Shown here: positions 9,941 to 20,140 of the stretch, one piece after another
How the letters are laid out: every line of letters starts with the position of its first letter
How positions within the stretch are numbered: position 1 is the stretch's first letter
From: Deltaproteobacteria bacterium
GTDB lineage: Bacteria > Myxococcota > Kuafuiibacteriia > Kuafuiibacteriales > Kuafuiibacteriaceae
Length of the DNA stretch: 64,000 nt
Assembly: GCA_016713425.1 (NCBI GenBank)
Contig: JADJPE010000005.1
Span: 1 to 64,000 of the forward strand
Direction: 5' to 3'
Program-made: the position numbers and the translations under genes
Notes under the pieces: generated by a model
Database searches by the model: none
The model's input: the letters and a program-made list of their open reading frames with translations, nothing else
What the model was told of the DNA's origin: nothing

Positions 9941-10686
9941 TCACCGCCCGACTACGGCCCCAAGGCCCGCCGAAACCAACGTGAACAGCGTGAACCCGCC
10001 GATGAACGCGAGCACGGACCGGCGGCTGTCGGCGCACGCTTCGTGCGCTTCCTCCAGCATGTCCTCGACGGCGGCGACGGTGAGCAGGCCGGCGACAAAC
10101 ACGAGTCCAGCCATCTTCATCTGCTCGGGCGCATCGCGGAGAAGGAAGTAGGACGCCATCGCGGAGCCAACGACGTAGAGGAAGAACGAAGCCGTGAACA
10201 ACAGCCGCTTTGGCCTGGGTACGCCCTTGTCGCGAAAGTTTGCGACCGTGGCGTATCCTTCAGGCACGTCTGCGAGCACCTGACCTGCGGCCAGAACGAG
10301 TGCGAGGCTCGAAGAAACGGCGGCCCCAGTGCCGATCATCAAGCCGTCACTGGTGAGATCGACCGCGACGGCCGCGTAGATCATCCACATCCGGCTGCGC
10401 CCACCGCCGTCCTCATTGCCTTGAGGCGCTCCACAATCGCTTCGAGCGCGATATAAGCCATGCCGCCGAGGGCGAATGCGAGCGCAACCCACCAGCCCGC
10501 AAGCGTGCCCAGGGCGTTCGGCATGAGCTCCACGGCAACGATGGCGATGACGATGCCGGAGGCAGCATGGAGAGCCCAGTTGAGGAACCGTGGCGACGGC
10601 TTTCGAAGCTCCGCCGCCATCGCCCCCAGGAAGTTACCGGCGCCTGGGAGCAGAGAAAGGAGCAGCACGGTCCAGATGCCGCTCAT
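9941..10686 (-). pseudogene. ZIP-family metal transporter (one frameshift)
   Basis: ATG 10686 overlaps the RND pump stop by four bases. The protein begins MSGIWTVLLLSLLPGAGNFL and has about eight membrane segments. Transport motifs of the ZIP family are present: LHAASGIVIAIVAVELMP, and after a frame change near 10395, AVDLTSDGLMIGTG and GQVLADVPEGYA, where the conserved H/D and E residues of helices IV and V sit. ZIP proteins move Zn2+, Fe2+ or related metals into the cytoplasm. Finding one in an efflux operon is unusual; it may balance metal levels or act on a different metal. Confidence 0.7.
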
Positions 10687-13369
10687 GAGCGCCCCTCGGC
10701 CTCCTCGGCAGCGGTCACGTCTCCACCGAACCGGCTGTAGATCGAAGGAAGCACCAGCAGCGTGAGCAGCGTGGCGGTCACGATGCCACCGATGACCACG
10801 GTGGCGAGCGGCCGCTGAACTGCTGCGCCCGCGCCTGTGGCGAGCGCCATCGGCACGAATCCGAGCGCCGCGACCAGAGCGGTCGCGAGCACCGGACGAA
10901 GGCGATCGCGGGCGCCCTGCAGCGTCGCTTCCGGCAGGGACAGTCCTTCACTCTGCAGCGTGCGGATGTGCGAGACCATGACGACGCCATTGAGCACCGC
11001 GATGCCGAAGAGCGCAATGAATCCGACGGCAGCGCTGATGCTGAGCGGCATGCCTCGGATCGCGAGCGCGAACACGCCACCCACGGCTGCGAACGGCACG
11101 TTCAGGTAGATGAGCACCGCTGGGCGCGCCGAGCCGTACGTCATGAACAGCAAGAGAAAGATGAGGACGAGCGCGGCAGGCACGGCGATGGAAAGTCGCT
11201 CAGTGGCTTCCTCTAGGTTTTTGAACTGACCCCCCCACTCGACGAAGTAGCCCGGCGGCATTTCGACCTGCGCGTCGATGCGCTCCTGCGCCTCGGCTAC
11301 GAAGCCTGCGAGATCGCGTCCGCGCACGTTGGCCGGCGATGGCCACTCGACGCTGGACGTTCTCACGCCCGATCTGCGCAGGCCCGTCTTCGAAGGTCAG
11401 CGTTGCGAGCTCGCCGACGGAACGGTCGTGCCGGCCGGCGTCCGGATGGGAACGTTGCGAATGGCCTCGATGTCGCGCCGAGGGCTTTTTGCCAAGCGCA
11501 CCTGCAGCGTGAAGCGGCGCTGGCCCTCGAAGACCTCGCCAACGGCGTGTCCGGCCACCGACGAAACAGCGTTCATTACCTCTTCCACGCTCACGCCGTA
11601 GCGTGCGATGGCGCGGCGATCGACCTGGACGCGCAGAAACGGCAGGCCGAGATCTGCTCCGACTCCACGTCGCCCGCACCGGGCACGTCGCGCACGATGC
11701 CCTCGATCCATTCTCCGAGGCGCGCGAGCTGGTCGAGGTCGTCGCCATAGATCTTGATCGCGATGTCGGCGCGCACCCCGCTGATGAGCTCGTTGGTGCG
11801 CAGCTCGATCGGCTGCGAGAAGAGGTAGTTCTGACCGGGCACCCGCGCAGCAAGGTGGCCTGCATGGCCTCGACGAGCTCTTCCTTTGGACGCGGCCTTC
11901 CATTGGTCTCGGGGCCTTGAGCATGATGAAGATATCCGACAGCTCGACCCCCATCGGATCGGTGGCGATCTCGGCTCGGCCCGTGCGTGAGATGACCGTC
12001 TCGACTTCGTCGGGGAAGCGCTCGAGGAGGCTCTTCTCGATGCGCGTGGTGTAGCGAACCGATTCCTCGAGCGGGACCGATGGCAGACGCACGGCCTGCA
12101 TGGCGATCGCCCCTCGTCGAGCCGCGGAATGAACTCGGCACCGAGGAACGGCACCGTGACGACGGCGGCTATCAGGAGCACAAGCGCACTCGCAGCGGAA
12201 GGATGCGTCGCTTCGTCGTGAACGTCAGAGCGGGCTCGTAGAGGCGCTTGAGCTTGCGAAGGAGCCAAGTGTCGCGCTCGAGACGCCCGTTTGAAGATGG
12301 CGCTTGCCATGGCGGGCATGAACGTGAGCGCGAGTACCAGCGAGGCCACCAGCGCGAAGATGACGGTCAGCGCCATCGGCCGGAACATCTTCCTCGATGC
12401 CCTGAAGGCTGAGGATCGGCACGTAGACGAGCACGATGATGGCGACGGCGAAGGCGACCGGACGAGCAACCTCCCTGGCCGCTTCGAGCACGGTGCGCTG
12501 CACGTCCGGCCCCTGCGCCTTTCTCCGCGCGAGCACGGCACGATGTGCTCGACCATGACGACCGAGCCATCCACGATCAGCCCGAAGTCGAGTGCCCCGA
12601 GGCTCATCAGGTTTCCCGATACCTCGAAGGTGTTCATGGCGATGAAGGCTGCGAGCATGGACAGAGGAATCGCGCTCGCGACCAGGCCACCGCGCAGATT
12701 GCCCAGGAGGAGCAGCAGCACCACGATCACGAGCACACCGCCCTCGATGAGATTCGTGGCAACGGTGCGGATGGTGCGGTTTACGAGATCGGTGCGGTCG
12801 TAGAACGTCTCGATGGTCACACCGGGAGGCAGGGTCGGCGCGACGGCCTCGATGCGCTCATGGACGGACTGGGAGACCTCACGAGAGTTGGCTCCCATCA
12901 GCATCATCACGATGCCGGTAACCGCCTCGCCTCGCCCGTCACGGGTGACAGCGCCCTGGCGAATCATCGGTGCGAGACCGACCTCTGCCACCTCGCCGAC
13001 CCGGATGGGGATGCCGCGCGCCTCGGATAGTCGCTCGCTGACGAGCTGACGGGCAAAGTAGATGTCGGTGCCTTCTTCGAAGACGACCGTCACCGCGGAC
13101 AGGCCGAAGCGCGAGACGCTTCGCACTTCCTCGAGCCGCGGCAGTCCGCTCATCACCGTCTCGACCGGAAACGTGATGAACTGCTCCACCTCGGCGGGAC
13201 CGAGCGAGGGGGCGTTGGTCAGGACCTGCACCTGGACGTTGGTTACATCCGGGACGGCATCGATCGGCAGCTTCTGCATCGCGCGGATGCCAATGGCCCC
13301 GACCAGGAGCACCAGGAAGATGACCAGGAAGCGATTCTTGACGGAGAACTCGACGATGCGATCGATCAC
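10683..13369 (-). pseudogene. heavy-metal RND efflux pump, CzcA/CusA family, frameshifted and internally shortened
   Basis: The N-terminus MIDRIVEFSVKNRFLVIFLV then LPIDAVPDVTNVQVQVLT is diagnostic of CzcA/CusA pumps, which take metal ions from the periplasm or inner membrane and pass them to a trans-envelope channel using the proton gradient. Later motifs include GALDFGLIVDGSVVMVEHIV (acidic proton-relay helix), FRPMALTVIFALVASL, LRTNELISGVRADIAIKIYG and, near the C-terminus, FIALFGIAVLNGVVMV. At least six indels occur between 11,350 and 12,550. The first porter region jumps from LVSERLSEAR straight to GIPIRVGEVAEVG: about 130 residues present in the other pump of this window are missing in frame. 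Confidence 0.8.
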
Positions 13370-13378
13370 GGCGTTCTC

Positions 13379-14593
13379 CTAGTGGGCGTGGCCTTCGCCG
13401 AGCTCGCCACGGCTGAGCTCCGACTTGAGAACGAATGCGCCTTCGGCCACGTAGCGATCACCCGCGGCGAGCCCGCTTCGAGACCGCACGAGGTCGCCTC
13501 CGCGTGAGGCGACTGTGACGGACACGGCCCGGAACTCACCTTCCTCCTCGGCCGGGACGAAGACGACCGTTCCTCGCCGAGCCGTTGCAGGGCGCTCGAG
13601 GAGACGGCTGGGGACGTTCCCGCCGGTCGCGCCCGCCGGACTGATCGAGAGCGTTCCGAAGAGGCCCGGCCGGAGCACCCCGTCGGGATTGTCGAGCACG
13701 ACGCGCACGGGAAGCGTCCGCGTACGTTCATCGAGGGACGGCGCCACGTAGTCGAGCGGAGCCGTGAAGGTACGTCCTGAGAGCGCCTGCAGTGTTAGGA
13801 CGGTAGACGCTCCCTCGTGGATCGCTCCCGCGTTCTGCTGATATACGCGCCCGACGACCCACACCCTGCTGATGTCGACGATCTCGAACAGCACGTCGCT
13901 CGGTGCGACGACCTCTCCCACGGTCGCGTGACGTGAGATCACGCGACCCGCGATGGGGCTCTTGATCGTGACCTCGCTGCCGCTGCCGCCACGCCCATAC
14001 ACCTCGAGCGCCCGCTCGGCGGCGGACTGCTCTGCCTGAGCTCGCCTCAGCTCGGCTTGCGCCTCGAGGAACTGCCGCTCGGCACCGATCCCTTCGCGCT
14101 GCAGCTCCTCGCCGGCGGAAGTTCGCCTGGGCCACATCGACGTTTGCGCGGGCGCGGGCCGCCTGCGCACGGGCTTCTCCGAGGGCCACGCTGCGAATCA
14201 CCGCGAGCGCCTGCCCGGCCTCACGCGATCGCCAACCGAGGCGGTCACGCGCGCGACCTGCCCCGAGACAACCGATGACACGTGCGCCTGCTTGTCGGGC
14301 TCGGCCTGAACCTCGGCCGGCACCTCGATTCCGCCGGCAGCTGGCACGGCCAGGACGGATTCGATGCGGATGCCCGACCGCTCCATCGCCTCGCGGCTAA
14401 CCCGTACGATGCGTTCGCCCGCGTGCTCTGCCTCGGCATGGCCTTCGCCCTCGTGTTCGTCAGCCGCTTTGTCGTGAGCGCCGGCGCCATGTTCATGGGA
14501 GTCATGGCCGGCCGGAGACTTGTTCTCCTTGCATCCGGTCATCGATAGGAATCCGAAGAGCGCTGCGGTCGCCCAAGTGAGTCGGCTTTTCAT
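13379..14593 (-). pseudogene. periplasmic adaptor of metal RND efflux (CzcB/CusB family), lipoprotein, frameshifted
   Basis: ATG 14593 overlaps the outer-membrane factor stop by four bases. The signal ends in LSMTGC, a lipobox, and is followed by a His/Glu/Asp-rich stretch (HDSHEHGAGAHDKAADEHE) likely to bind metal. Next come the conserved GGIEVPAEVQAEPDKQAHV barrel, a coiled hairpin, VTIKSPIAGRVISRHATVGE (lipoyl half) and a C-terminal domain ending GELGEGHAH. Frame changes near 14,210 and 14,120 interrupt the hairpin. It links the RND pump to the outer-membrane channel. Confidence 0.8.
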
Positions 14594-15982
14594 GGTTGGT
14601 CCTCTCGCGTGGGCGCGGCGTCCTCGGTCGGCTCGTGTCGTTCGTCGGGCCACAGGTCCGTGCCGATCGACGCTTCGAGGTCTGCCACCGCTTGGAAGTA
14701 GTCGGTGTAGGCGTCGAGGGCATCGGTTTGAATGCGCGAAAGCGCTCTCGGGCCACGGACACTTGCAGGATGTCGATCCCGCCGAGCTCGAAGGCCCGCT
14801 GGATCAGCCTGAGGTTCTCCTCGAAGGTCGGCAGAATCGCGGCCGTAGGTTCTGACTTGAGCAGCTGCTGCGGCCACAAAGCGGTACGATGCTGCTCGAT
14901 GAAATTCAGCAGCTGCGATCCAAAGGCCTGCCGCTCTGCGTCCGCGATGCGGCTCTGCGCCTGCGCGGTCGCTCGTGCGCCCTGGTTGCGCTGAAAGAGC
15001 GGAATAGGCACCGAAACGACACCGAGTACCTGCGTCTCGGGTGGGCCCGCCGGAAACCCTTCGCGCATTACCTGAACGCCCAGGCTCGGCTCAGGCCATG
15101 CATCTCGATCGGCCGCCCGGGATTGAGCCGTCGCCTCGACCTGGGCGGCCTGCAACGTCCGCAATCGCGGTTGATGGGAGCGTGCAACTTCAATGAGGGC
15201 GCTAGTACCGGGCGGATCGCGAGGTTCGTCGAGGTTGCCTGCCGGCTCGGGCGGGTGGGCAGCAGGCCATCCGGCGAGGGCGCCGAGCTGAAGCCGGGCA
15301 CGAAGGTAGCCCTGCTCTGCAGCAATGCGCGCAACGCGCGCTTGGCTTAGCTCTCCTTCGGCGAGACGTACCGGCAGCGGCGAAACGTCCCCGGCGCGCA
15401 AACGTCCCCGTGCGATTTCGAGCAGGCGTTCCTGAAACGTGAGCAGACGCTCGGCGGCGGCGAGTCGCTCGCGGGCTACCAGCGCACGATGAAAGGCGGC
15501 GTGAACATCCCGGTGGACCTCCCAACGTGCTTCATCGAGCTCCGCGCGAAGCCGTTCACTGGTCCGCTCCGCGGCCTCTAGCCTGAGCCCGCGCTCACCC
15601 TGGCGATCTCGAATCGCTGAGACACTGACCCCCGAGATGTCGACGTGGTTGGCGTCCGAATTCAGAACCCGGGCCAACCCCCACCGACACGTTGGGATTG
15701 TCTGGCAGGAGCGGCTCGGCGCCAGCGACTGCAGCATCGCCCAGGCCGACGCGCTCGCGAGCAACCTGCAGCGTCGGCGCATGACGATCGGCGTACGCAA
15801 GGATCGCATCGAGCGAGACGGGAGCGACCATGCGCCGGATCCGGAAGCGGTACGTCCGGAACATGGACCTCCTCGTATCCGCCCCGCGGAGGCTCGAACG
15901 CGCCCGCGCTGCGAGGGGGCGGGGTCTGCGCGGACGCGCACGCGCTCAGCAGGCCGACGGAACCGGCTGCGATGAGCGACAC
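14590..15982 (-). pseudogene. TolC-like outer-membrane factor (CzcC/CusC family), frameshifted
   Basis: The most natural start is GTG 15982: VSLIAAGSVGLLSACASAQ is a lipoprotein signal, and the operator at 15993-16017 would lie just upstream. ATG 16054 is in the same frame but would put the palindrome inside the gene. Two OEP repeats are seen, the first with DAILAYADRHAPTLQVARE and PDNPNVSVGVG, the second with HQPRLRTLQAAQVEA, WPEPSLGVQVMREGFP and VLGVVSVPIPLFQRNQGA. Frame changes near 15,800, 15,660 and 14,740 are needed to reach the end APTREDQP. It forms the outer-membrane exit duct of the pump. Confidence 0.75.
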
Positions 15983-15992
15983 GGCGCGATAG

Positions 15993-16017
15993 AAACTACT
16001 ACGCCGAATAGTAGTTT
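15993..16017 (-). promoter_or_regulatory. operator-like palindrome before the efflux genes
   Basis: AAACTACT-N9-AGTAGTTT, perfect 8-bp arms. It matches the sequence near 17533 upstream of the BlaI-type gene in arm sequence and approximate spacing. BlaI/MecI/CopY repressors bind such dyads, so an internal operator controlling the efflux genes separately from the regulators is likely. Confidence 0.6.
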
Positions 16018-16058
16018 TGGGCGTACGACTTTGGTGGCGATGAAGGATCCGCATGGTT

Positions 16059-17078
16059 TCAGCTCAGTCCCAGGAGCACGGCCGCCCGCTCGATGCTGTG
16101 GTGGAGCATGTCGAGCGGACCCGTCCCAAGCACGTGTGGCAGAGCAGCGAGCAGGGTGACGAGCGAGGTGACCCCCGACCGGGGCGTGCTTCCGTGCGGG
16201 CCCCGGCCAGGTCGAGGCGTAGCCGAACAGAAGCTGCACGCGCACCCGAATACCGCCGATCCCGTGGCCGCCGATTGCGGCGACGTGCGCCGGTGCGGGC
16301 TTGGCCCCGGCGGCGGTCACGATGCTCCGCGCGAGCGCGAGAGGATCGGCGCCGCGCTGGACTGCTCTCCGGTCGCACAGCGCCTCGCGAGCGAAGTGAT
16401 AGCGGGCGAGCTCGGAAGCGAGGAGGCGACCGATCGGGTTGATGGAGAGAGCCACCTGCGCCACGAGAAAGCGCAGCGGGTCGTTCGCTTGGGCATGCTC
16501 GACCTCGTGCAGGAGCACGGCCTCGAGCTCGTCGTCATCAAGGCGCGAAACGAGGGTGGCCTCGATCTCGACGCGTGGACGAAAGAGACCCCGGGTGCAG
16601 GCCGGGGCAACGCCGTGCTCGACGACCCGAATGCGCGACGAAGCGCGCGCGAGGGTGAGGTGTCCCTCGCAGATGCTTCGAACTCGCCGGGAGGCGGCGT
16701 GGCCGGCCGGGAGGGACACTGGTCGCGAGCGGCCTTCGCCCCGAACGCGCCGCAGGACACCGAGGCTGAGGACCGAGAAGAGAACCAGACCGAACAACAC
16801 CACGTCGCGGCACAGCTCGCTGCCAAGGTGGTCGACGATGCACGCCGCAAGCGGTTCGCCATCTTCCGACTGGTGAGCGGCAGCGGAGACCAGCCAGATC
16901 ACCGGACCGAGCGCGGGCGCAACGAGGAGGGCGAAACGCAAGGGGCTCACGTGTTCCGCGACACCGTCCTTCTTCGCCGGCAGTGCCACGAGGATGGCTC
17001 TCGCCATCACAGTGAGCAGCGGGACGGCGACGAAAAAGACGATCATCGCGCCGACCACGGGAAGACGAGCTCGGTCAT
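16059..17078 (-). pseudogene. M56-family (BlaR1/MecR1-type) membrane metalloprotease, frameshifted near both ends
   Basis: ATG 17078 overlaps the BlaI stop by four bases. After one indel it reads MTELVF then PVVGAMIVFFVAVPLLTVMA, followed by further membrane segments. The zinc-protease motif HEVEH appears in EAVLLHEVEHAQANDPLR, with FAREALCDRRAV downstream supplying the third ligand region. A frame change near 16,190 leads to the ending LGTGPLDMLHHSIERAA and TGA 16059. No penicillin-binding sensor domain follows, so the signal is not a beta-lactam. By family analogy it would cleave the repressor when its metal or envelope signal is sensed. Confidence 0.75.
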
Positions 17079-17500
17079 CCGCCGAGCTCCTTCTTTTCTT
17101 TCGGATGAGCGCCTCGAGCTTTCCGAGCTCCTCGGCGTCCGAGTCCGCGACCTGATCGACCAGAAGCGCGATCGCTTGCTCATGGCCCAAGCCCGACAGA
17201 GAGCCGAGGGAGATCCCGGGCCATCGCCTCGGTGAACTCATCACGACTCATGCATGGGCGGTACACGTAGCGCTTGCCGTCGCGCTCGCGGCTGAGCAGC
17301 CCCTTTTCGTGGAGTCTGCCCACAGTCGTCATGACCGTCGTGTAGGCGATGTCGCGCTTGCGTTCCAGCTCCCGCTGCACGTCGGCGACGGCGAACTCCT
17401 TCCAGCCCTTGGACCACACGACCTCCATGATGTCGGCCTCGAGGTCGAACAACGCGGCGCGGAGACCTTCTTGCTCTGGCCGGAAGCGGATGCCTTTCAT
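17075..17500 (-). CDS. BlaI/MecI/CopY-family repressor (frameshift near 3' end)
   Basis: ATG 17500 begins MKGIRFRPEQEGLRAALFD. The winged helix follows: LEADIMEVVWSKGWKEFAV, VQRELERKRDIAYTTVMTTV and GRLHEKGLLSRERDGKRYV, then a C-terminal dimerisation helix (LLVDQVADSDAEELGKLEAL). Frame changes near 17,220 and 17,095 restore the end KEKKELGG and TGA 17075. The TTVMTTVGRLHEKG recognition segment is typical of BlaI/MecI/CopY. In this operon it probably represses itself, the M56 gene and the efflux genes through the ACTAC/GTAGT palindromes. Confidence 0.8.
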
Positions 17501-17521
17501 GCGGGAACTCCCATGCGAAGC

Positions 17522-17544
17522 ATCTACTATAGGCGATCGTAGTT
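17522..17544 (-). promoter_or_regulatory. operator-like palindrome at the BlaI-type promoter
   Basis: On the minus strand the dyad reads AACTACGA-N7-TAGTAGAT, 22 bases upstream of the BlaI start. Its arms match the perfect palindrome at 15993-16017 (AACTACT/AGTAGTT core) at most positions. This is the expected place for autoregulation. Confidence 0.55.
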
Positions 17545-17550
17545 GGCGGA

Positions 17551-17712
17551 TCAATCCGTCGCGACGGGGTGTTCCGGGGACTGTCTGTCCCGGAGGCTAT
17601 GGCGTCCGCCACGATCCGCCGCAGCAGAGCTTTCTTCGTCCGGCGACCGCGTGGCCTGGCCGACGAGGTCGTGGAAGCGGGCCTGCAGCTCGGGCAGGCG
17701 AAGCTCCTCCAT
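17551..17712 (-). pseudogene. short relative of the LRLPELQ-repeat proteins (frameshifted)
   Basis: From ATG 17712 it reads MEELRLPELQARFHDLVGQA, then TRSP, and after a frame change KALLRRIVADAIASG. This is the same short helical domain found at the start of the disrupted gene at 32.4-32.7 kb and twice in the protein at 31640-32221. Only one copy of the domain is present and no ribbon-helix-helix part follows, so this is either a stand-alone short gene or a fragment. It lies between the two metal regulators, with no visible link to metal resistance. Confidence 0.5.
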
Positions 17713-17784
17713 GCTGCTGAATCCCCTTCGTGCCGCCGACTCCTCCTTGAGGGGCTTGACCATGACTGGGCAGGACGATACAAA

Positions 17785-17806
17785 CATTTGAGCGAATGTT
17801 CAAATG
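17785..17806 (+). promoter_or_regulatory. ArsR/SmtB-type operator overlapping the arsR-like start codon
   Basis: CATTTGAGC-N4-GTTCAAATG, 8 of 9 arm positions pairing. The TTGA/TCAA dyad is the usual binding form of SmtB/CadC-like repressors. It covers the ATG at 17804, which suggests a leaderless transcript shut off by its own product. Confidence 0.6.
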
Positions 17807-18184
17807 AGTGCAAAGACGGCAACATCAGCGTCCGCAGACGTCCAGAAGCGAACCCCGAAGAAGGGGCGCCAGGGAGCGCCTCAGAGGGGTGCTGCGAGGT
17901 CGTCTTCGTTGACGGGGAGCGCGTCGGGCGTGTTCGCGACGCAATGCTGCCGGACGATCTCGTCCAGGAGGTCGCAGACATCTTCAAGGCGCTTTCCCAT
18001 CCGACGCGTGTGCGCGTGCTTCGGGCGTTGGCTACGGAGGAACTATGTGTTTGCGATCTCGCACAGGTGTTGTCGTTGTCAATCTCGGCGACGTCACACC
18101 AGCTTCGAGCACTGCGCGCCATGCGTCTGGTTCGCTTCAGGATGGACGGCAAGCTGGCCTACTACAGCCTCCGAGATCCGTTCG
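17804..18184 (+). pseudogene. ArsR/SmtB-family metal repressor, 5' part (split by IS)
   Basis: The winged-helix core reads LVQEVADIFKALSHPTRVR, then ALATEELCVCDLAQVLSLS, SATSHQLRALRAMRLV and DGKLAYYSLRDPF. ELCVCDL carries the two cysteines of the alpha-3 metal site known from CadC, ArsR and relatives, which sense Cd, Pb, Zn or As. A Cys pair (GCCEVV) near the N-terminus could complete a CadC-like site. One frame change near 17,880 joins MSAKTATSASADVQKR to it. The gene is cut after codon F of RDPF by the insertion at 18185; its end is at 19601-19662. Confidence 0.75.
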
Positions 18185-19592
18185 GGGGACGTCCCGCTCC
18201 TTGTTGAAAAGATCAGAGGCGGCGACGGAGAGGACTTCTACCCAACAGCCCTGAAGTTGTCAGCTTTGAGGTCGGCGTCGCGAGCCCGGAGCGCCGCAAC
18301 GAGTTGACCGATGTCGCGGTGGCCCTGAGGCGACGGAAGGTTCGTGCGGCCTCCAACGCAGCGGTGGCTACCCAACGTCGCGCCATCCTCCCATCGCGAC
18401 ACCGCTTCACGCGGCCGCCGATCCGGCGGACGGCGCCGTTCAGGTTCTCGATGGGGTTGGTCGTCCGAGAGTCTTGGCGAGGGCGCCAGTCAGTCCCAAC
18501 TTGGCGATGGTGAGCGTCTCCTCCATGCCTTCGCGCAAGCTGGCGGCTGCGCTGGGGTGCGTCTGGTCCAGAGAGTGCGCCAGGTTCTTGAGGAGGCGCA
18601 GGGCCGTCTCGTAGCTCGTGGCCTTGTACGCCTCGTTCATCGCCGCACGGACTCGCCCCCGCGACCCCTCGGGCAGGTGGTCGACGACGTTCCGCCGCTT
18701 GTGGACTCGGCAGCGCTGAACCAGGGCGAACTGCCGGAAGACTTCGGTGATGGCCTTCCTGAGACCCTTGCCGCCGTCGATGACGACCAGGATGCTCGGT
18801 CGGCGGGGACCCCGCGGCCGACGGCATCGGCCAGCAACTCCCGGCAAACGGTCTGGTTCTCGGTGGTGCCCTCCCGGAACCCCAGAACGTGCTTCTTCCC
18901 GGTCTCGTCGATGCCCAGCAGGATGAGCACCACGTGCTCGTGGTAGTGGATGCCGTCCACCATCAGCCCAACCCATGACCGGTCCCCGAGCGGCTCGCTC
19001 AGAGCGACGTCCAGCTTTGCCTGCGTCAAGGCCACGAAGCGGCGGCTGACCGCAGACTTGCTCGTGCCGAACTCCCATGGCCGGGCCGAGTGGCTCGAGA
19101 CTCCTCGCGTACTTCCGCGTGCTGACCCCCACCAACATCTGCTCGACCGCCCGCGTGGTGAGTGGGTCCTCACGCTGGAACTGCTGGTAGGTCTCCAGTG
19201 GCACCTCCGTCTGGCCCTTGCGCACCCGGGGACGTTCCATCCTGGCCCGCCGGCCCCCGATGACCACCTCCCCCTGAGTCGCCCCCACCGGCTCGCCAGC
19301 CCCTCCTGCCGTGAGTAGCGTCGGCCACAGAGCTCCGTGACCTCATCCTCAAGCATGGCGGCGGCTACGGCCAGCCCACCCTCAATGAGCAGTTCCCGGA
19401 GGTGCGCGCGGGCCTCCACCGCCAGGCTCCCCACGGCCACGGTCCGCAGGCGCGGAGTCAGGTCTCGAACCACTTCCCTCTCTGCCGACTTCTTGCTTCT
19501 GTGCGACATGGCGGCTCCTTCTGTTGGCAACCCGAGTCTCTTCGACTCGGGGAGCCGCCTCTTCAAATTTCAACAGCCCTCGGGACATCCCC
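18185..19592 (-). mobile_element. IS256-like insertion sequence, about 1.4 kb, inside the arsR-like gene
   Basis: Terminal inverted repeats pair GGGGACGTCCCG (18185 on) with the complement of CGGGACATCCCC (19581-19592), and the match continues inward through TGTTGAAA and AGAGGCGGC. The flanks carry a perfect 8-bp target duplication, TCCGTTCG, at 18177-18184 and 19593-19600. Removing the element and one duplication restores an open arsR-like reading frame. The element encodes a mutator-type transposase on the minus strand. Confidence 0.85.
18238..19509 (-). pseudogene. IS256/mutator-family transposase, frameshifted
   Basis: From ATG 19509 it reads MSHRSKKSAEREVVRDLTPR and LLIEGGLAVAAAMLEDEVTE. 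The DDE core is visible as VGLMVDGIHYHEHVVLILLG, then ILVVIDGGKGLRKAITEVF, RCRVHKRRNVVDHLPEG (the CxxHxxRN-like mutator signature) and a late NPIENLNGAVRRIG with the catalytic glutamate. The end RARDADLKADNFRAVG reaches TAG 18238. At least five frame changes break it, so the copy is inactive unless these are read errors. It transposes the IS by cutting at the inverted repeats. Confidence 0.8.
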
Positions 19593-19600
19593 TCCGTTCG

Positions 19601-19662
19601 TCCGCGCACTCCTTGAAGATGGTGTCCGGCACCTCACGAAGCCCTCGGAGGGCGCGCCGTGA
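19601..19662 (+). pseudogene. ArsR/SmtB-family repressor, 3' part beyond the IS
   Basis: Joined at the target duplication, codons continue VRALLEDGVRHLTKPSEGAP and stop at TGA 19660-19662, overlapping the start of the next gene. This gives a repressor of normal length (about 150 residues) and proves that the IS entered an existing gene. Confidence 0.75.
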
Positions 19663-20051
19663 TGAAGCAGTGCGGCGTCGCGATGGCCGTGTGCCTATTG
19701 ATGCTGTCCGTGCTCCTGGGACCGGCCGGCCTTGGTGGCGCGATGTCGTTTGCGATGTATCAGGAGTGCGGGGCTGACTGCCCCTGCGATGACGAGACGA
19801 CAGAGCGAACGGAAGCAAGCTCGGGAAGCGATACGTCAGCGAGCCCCGCTGACCGTTCACCCGACGACGAGTGCCCTCGAGACTGCCGCGATTGCGGATG
19901 CTGCGTCCACGCACTGCAGGCCGTCCTTGGGTTACCGGTAGCTGCAGCAGTCACGGCGCGGCCGAGTTCCGCCGGCCTGACGTTTCAGGACGACCCACCG
20001 CATACGGGTATCCTTGACGGCGTCTTTCGACCTCCGCGCTCCCTGACCTGA
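19662..20051 (+). CDS. secreted Cys-rich protein at the head of the efflux operon
   Basis: ATG 19662 overlaps the arsR-like stop (GTG 19659 is also in frame). A signal peptide (CLLMLSVLLGPAGLGGAMS) is followed by an acidic region with cysteine clusters: ECGADCPCDD and ECPRDCRDCGCCVHALQ. The end GILDGVFRPPRS resembles small proteins placed before czc genes, in which a hydrophobic-PP-R tail is common. It is probably a periplasmic metal-binding or metal-sensing accessory protein; no enzyme motif is seen. After the IS insertion it may have lost repressor control. Confidence 0.6.
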   Translation: MKQCGVAMAVCLLMLSVLLGPAGLGGAMSFAMYQECGADCPCDDETTERTEASSGSDTSASPADRSPDDECPRDCRDCGCCVHALQAVLGLPVAAAVTARPSSAGLTFQDDPPHTGILDGVFRPPRSLT

Positions 20052-20140
20052 ACCACACGTACGCACTGGTTTAGGTCTGCGAGCTCGCGCCTCCGTGGGT
20101 CCAGGGGGACGCGGGTCTCGTCCAGCAAGGGAGAATTGCG

